Source: Bacteroidales bacterium (GTDB lineage: Bacteria; Bacteroidota; Bacteroidia; Bacteroidales; UBA932). From it: a stretch of DNA of 9,033 nt. The translations under genes and the position numbers were made by a program. The stretch lies in contig JAFWPT010000497.1 of assembly GCA_017509375.1 (NCBI GenBank), forward strand, positions 1 through 9,033. Direction: 5' to 3'. Shown here one piece after another: positions 6,213 through 9,033 of the stretch; position 1 is the first letter of the stretch, and the number at the start of each line of letters is the position of its first letter. Below the pieces are notes generated by a model. That model did not search any database, was not told the DNA's origin, and was given only the letters and a program-made list of their open reading frames with translations.

Positions 6213-7034
6213 ATGGCCCCTATCAAGAAAACCAAGAAAGTCGGAACTCCGATTGACGAACGCGAAACTTTCGTATCCCTGCAGAAGAATTTTGCAGATT
6301 CCGAGTCCAATACCGAGGAAAAACTTAGGATTCTGTATGATCTGCAGAATGCCGACAATGAAATCGAGAAGCTGGTCCAGCTCCGCGGTGAACTTCCTGC
6401 CGAGGTCGCCGCTCTGGAAAAAGAAGTGGACGGCTGCAACGCCAGGATAGACGGTATCGAGGAAGTGATTGCCCAGTACAACCAGAATATCGTGGCAATG
6501 AACGATGATATCGTGAGCCTGGACGGCGACATCGAAAAGTACCGCAAGCAACTGGAGAAGATATCCAACAGCCGTGAATTCGATTCCATCAACAAGGAAC
6601 TCGAGAACCTGGGCATCCTCCGCAAGATTGACGAGAAGAAGATTGCAGAGTCCAAAGATGCCATCGCTGAAAACAAGGCTACTATCCAGCGCGTACAGGA
6701 GAAGCTTGAGGTGCTCAACGTTGACCTCGAAGCCAAGAAAGAGGAGCTTGCCGTTATCGTAGAATCCACAGCCAAGGAAGAGAAGATTCTCACCAAGAAG
6801 CGTGACGAGCTCTCCGAGAAACTCGACGAGCGTACTCTCAGTGCCTACAACCGCATCCGTGCCAGTGTCCACAACCACCTGGCGGTAGTTACCGTTTTCA
6901 ACGGTGATTCCTGTGGCGGCTGCTTCAACACCATCACTCCGCAACGCCTCATCGATATTGCCTCCGGTAAGAAACTCGTCATCTGCGAGCACTGCGGGCG
7001 CATCATTGTGGCATCGCCCCAGGCCGAAGAATAA
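6213..7034 (+). CDS. Coiled-coil C4-type zinc-ribbon protein
   Basis: Conserved protein of unknown role, often called a zinc-ribbon nucleic-acid-binding protein. In 273 residues it has a lysine-rich N-terminal extension (1-33), a long charged helical region at about 36-215 that should form an antiparallel coiled coil, and a C-terminal zinc ribbon with CGGC (234-237) and CEHC (258-261), giving CxxC-X20-CxxC. The NSREFDSINKEL stretch at 119-130 is the conserved hinge motif of the family. Members usually begin near the LRILYDLQNADNEIEK segment (about 38), so the first 33 residues are extra; there is no internal Met before residue 96, so the start at 6213 is favoured. The stop overlaps the dnaB start (TAATG). 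RNA or DNA binding is inferred from the ribbon only. Confidence 0.85.
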   Translation: MAPIKKTKKVGTPIDERETFVSLQKNFADSESNTEEKLRILYDLQNADNEIEKLVQLRGELPAEVAALEKEVDGCNARIDGIEEVIAQYNQNIVAMNDDIVSLDGDIEKYRKQLEKISNSREFDSINKELENLGILRKIDEKKIAESKDAIAENKATIQRVQEKLEVLNVDLEAKKEELAVIVESTAKEEKILTKKRDELSEKLDERTLSAYNRIRASVHNHLAVVTVFNGDSCGGCFNTITPQRLIDIASGKKLVICEHCGRIIVASPQAEE

Positions 7035-8536
7035 TGGCAGAAAGCGCTTCCAAAACCACACGCAAGAAAAACCGTCCTGCGGCAGACCTTGATTCGATAG
7101 GGCTTGAGATGGGTAACAAACCCCCTCAGGCTCTTGACGTTGAGGAGGCTGTGCTCGGTGCCATGCTCATTGAGCCCTCCTGCGTAGATATGGCAATGGA
7201 GGAACTCACGGCCTCGTGCTTCTACGACAAGAAGCACAAGATGATATTCGAGGCTATGAGCGCCCTCGTGCTGGATCATACATCCATTGACATCATAACC
7301 GTGAGCAACCAGCTCAAGGCCAACGGAAACCTTGAGGTGGTGGGCGGTCCCGTAGTGCTTGCCGGCCTGTCCGAGAAAGTCGGCAGCGCCGCCCACATGG
7401 AGTACTACGTCAAGATTCTCAAGCAGAAGACCATACAGAGGGACCTGATTACCGCTTCCTACGATATCCTGCGGGACGCTTACGATGAGTCGGTGGGCGT
7501 GGATGACTTGATCGACAAGGCCCAGACCAAGGTGTACGACGCCATCCAGAGCAATGTGCGCAAGGAGGTCCAGGACATAGGCAGCATTATCAACGAGGCT
7601 ATGGGCGACCTCCAGGAGCAGCAGAACTCGGAGGGCCTCAGCGGCGTGCCGTCGGGATTCGTGAGCATAGACCGCATCACCAACGGCTGGCAGCGCTCGG
7701 ACCTCATCATCTTGGCAGCCCGTCCGTCCGTGGGTAAGACGGCTTTTGCCCTGAACCTTGCCCGTAACGCCGCGGTGGACAATCACATGCCCGTGGCGGT
7801 GTTCTCCCTGGAAATGAGCGCTACGCAGCTGGTGAAGCGTCTTATGACCAGCGAGTCCGGCCTCAGCGCCGACAAGATCAAGGGAAGCGTGAAGCTGGAG
7901 CCGCATGAGTGGGAGCAGCTGGAGTTCAAGCTCCGCAACCTTTCGAAGGCGCCGTTTTATATCGACGATACCCCGGGAATGCAGATCATGGAGTTCCGCA
8001 CCAAGGCCAAGAACCTGGTGAAGAACAAGGGGGTGCGCCTGATTGTGGTGGACTATCTGCAGCTTATGCAGGGCCCTGTGGAGCTGAAGGCTGTGCGCGA
8101 GCAGGAGGTGGCAGCCATCTCCAGGACGCTTAAGGCTACCGCCAAGGAGCTGAATATCCCTATCATAGCCCTCTCCCAGCTGTCCCGCCAGGCCGTCACC
8201 CGTGCCGGCAGCAGCGGCAAGCCTCTGCTGAGCGACCTCCGAGAATCCGGTTCCATCGAGCAGGATGCCGATATGGTCATCTTCATCCACAGGCCCGATT
8301 ACGTGGGCTTGAGCGACAATATAGAGGATAGGGAGAAAACCCAGATTATCATTGCCAAGCACCGCAACGGCGAGACCAAGGACATAGATATGGTCTTTAA
8401 GAGCGACCAGATCCGTTTCCTGGAGATGGATGAAGCTTTGGACCGCATTGCCGCACGCCCCGTGGAGTCCGCCATGAACGACGAACCTGCTTTCGGTCCG
8501 TCCTACGACGGTTTTGGCCAAAATTCGGAATTCTGA
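7034..8536 (+). CDS. dnaB: Replicative DNA helicase DnaB
   Basis: Hexameric 5'-3' helicase that unwinds DNA at the replication fork and recruits primase. All 500 residues are present: a basic disordered leader (1-28); the N-terminal primase-interaction and collar domain (about 30-135, PPQALDVEEAVLGAMLIEP); a linker; and the RecA-like C-terminal domain (about 200-465). Motifs: Walker A ARPSVGKT (229-236), catalytic Glu260 in FSLEMS, Walker B LIVVDYLQL (336-344, Asp340), LSDLRESGSIEQDADMV (399-415) and the arginine-finger region KHRNG (442-446). No intein or insertion interrupts it. The ATG shares one base with the previous stop, and its own stop shares one base with the next start, so it is translationally coupled on both sides. 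Chromosomal rather than phage origin is supported by the context. Confidence 0.97.
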   Translation: MAESASKTTRKKNRPAADLDSIGLEMGNKPPQALDVEEAVLGAMLIEPSCVDMAMEELTASCFYDKKHKMIFEAMSALVLDHTSIDIITVSNQLKANGNLEVVGGPVVLAGLSEKVGSAAHMEYYVKILKQKTIQRDLITASYDILRDAYDESVGVDDLIDKAQTKVYDAIQSNVRKEVQDIGSIINEAMGDLQEQQNSEGLSGVPSGFVSIDRITNGWQRSDLIILAARPSVGKTAFALNLARNAAVDNHMPVAVFSLEMSATQLVKRLMTSESGLSADKIKGSVKLEPHEWEQLEFKLRNLSKAPFYIDDTPGMQIMEFRTKAKNLVKNKGVRLIVVDYLQLMQGPVELKAVREQEVAAISRTLKATAKELNIPIIALSQLSRQAVTRAGSSGKPLLSDLRESGSIEQDADMVIFIHRPDYVGLSDNIEDREKTQIIIAKHRNGETKDIDMVFKSDQIRFLEMDEALDRIAARPVESAMNDEPAFGPSYDGFGQNSEF

Positions 8537-8943
8537 TGGAAGAGATTACCCACAAGGGCCGTATTGTGGCCATAGACCCGGATATAACCACGATAGAAAT
8601 TATCTCCGAATCGGCATGCGCGGCTTGTCATGCCAAGGGGCTTTGCAGTCTGGGAGAATCCAAGGTGAAGGAAGTGCAGGTGCGGACCAGTGCCTGGAAT
8701 CTTCACCAGATAGGCGACGAAGTTGAGGTTGTGCTCAAAAAAGCCATGGGGTACAAGGCCGTGTTTATTGCCTACGGTATGCCTCTGGTGGTGCTTTTCG
8801 CAGCCCTTGCAATCCTTACCCAGCTGGGAGTAGGGGAGTTGTATGCAGGCCTCGGAGCCTTGGGCGCGGTTGCCCTCTGCTACCTGGTAATCTTTTTGTT
8901 CCGTAACAAAATCAGTAAAGAATATACTTTTTATTTGAAATGA
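8536..8943 (+). CDS. rseC: RseC/MucC-family (SoxR-reducing system) membrane protein
   Basis: A 135-residue inner-membrane protein. The N-terminal cytosolic part carries a cysteine cluster, CAACHAKGLC (Cys28, Cys31, Cys37), of the kind seen in RseC; two membrane helices follow at about 73-95 and 102-122, and then a short basic tail. In gamma-proteobacteria RseC is linked to the SoxR-reducing complex together with the Rsx/Rnf proteins; in Bacteroidota a homologue commonly stands first in the rnf operon. Here it overlaps the rnfB start by four bases (ATGA), which supports the same role: assembly or redox maturation of the Rnf complex. Its exact biochemical activity is not established, and the sequence does not settle it. 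Confidence 0.88.
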   Translation: MEEITHKGRIVAIDPDITTIEIISESACAACHAKGLCSLGESKVKEVQVRTSAWNLHQIGDEVEVVLKKAMGYKAVFIAYGMPLVVLFAALAILTQLGVGELYAGLGALGAVALCYLVIFLFRNKISKEYTFYLK

Positions 8944-9033
8944 CCCAAACAATCATCTGGACCATTACTATTCTAACGGTCCTCGGACTGTTGCTTTCCC
9001 TGGTGCTCTATTGGGTGGCCAGGAAGTTCCGTG
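8940..9033 (+). CDS. rnfB: RnfB, N-terminal part (electron transport complex subunit B)
   Basis: Only the first 31 codons are in the window; the frame is open to the edge. The ATG overlaps the rseC stop as ATGA. The encoded start is a single hydrophobic helix (about residues 5-25) followed by YWVARKFR, the usual RnfB layout of an N-terminal membrane anchor ending in a basic stretch before the iron-sulfur domains. RnfB is the ferredoxin-type subunit of the Rnf complex, which couples ferredoxin:NAD+ electron flow to ion pumping across the inner membrane. The assignment rests mostly on the rseC neighbour and the short N-terminus; the cysteine motifs lie beyond the window. Confidence 0.72.
   Translation, partial: MTQTIIWTITILTVLGLLLSLVLYWVARKFR

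Noticed and set aside
6132..7061. 309-codon open frame on the minus strand opposite the zinc-ribbon gene
   Set aside because: Its apparent hydrophobicity arises from reading the complement of charged coiled-coil codons; the plus-strand gene has conserved CxxC pairs and overlapping start/stop signals.
6845..8521. 558-codon open frame on the minus strand opposite dnaB
   Set aside because: It mirrors an intact dnaB with every helicase motif; the predicted protein is histidine/leucine-rich and low in recognisable structure, as expected for an antisense shadow.
1..9033. Mobile elements, CRISPR arrays, tRNA/rRNA genes, phage or toxin-antitoxin modules
   Set aside because: No transposase, integrase, direct-repeat array, cloverleaf-like segment or small toxin-antitoxin pair was seen; gaps between genes are too short and are accounted for by promoters.

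Overview
The window looks like core chromosome of a member of the Bacteroidota, most probably an uncultured, moderately GC-rich Bacteroidales. The evidence is the type of malate dehydrogenase, a LolD with a Bacteroidota-like neighbourhood, two membrane-anchored M23 peptidases next to a small MerR protein, an RseC-type protein directly before the first Rnf gene, and promoters of the TTG-N18/19-TAnnTTTG type instead of sigma70 boxes. Shine-Dalgarno sequences are essentially absent. A finer placement cannot be made from sequence reading alone.

Layout. (1) 16-1008, minus strand: mdh, with a hairpin in its leader. (2) 1009-1133: a compact divergent promoter region in which the mdh promoter and the promoter of the rightward genes interleave. 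(3) 1134-3860, plus strand: a tight three-gene cluster of a 4'-phosphopantetheinyl transferase, a LolD-type ABC ATPase and a MATE-family exporter. (4) 3861-6162: a promoter almost abutting the start codon, then two overlapping paralogous M23 peptidases and a 105-residue MerR-type DNA-binding protein. (5) 6163-9033: a promoter, then a coiled-coil C4 zinc-ribbon protein, the replicative helicase DnaB, an RseC-like membrane protein and the first 31 codons of rnfB, each start overlapping the preceding stop by 1 to 4 bases.

Functionally the window mixes central carbon metabolism (malate/oxaloacetate), carrier-protein activation, envelope biogenesis (lipoprotein release, peptidoglycan hydrolysis), export, replication fork unwinding and membrane redox energetics (Rnf). 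The coding strand is packed: no gap exceeds about 125 bases, and there are no tRNAs, rRNAs, insertion sequences, CRISPR arrays or prophage-like genes. I found no convincing new defence or mobile system. The points worth a second look are regulatory: interleaved divergent promoters, an apparently leaderless transcript, inverted repeats positioned in promoters near a merR gene, and a replication helicase translationally coupled to the Rnf operon.
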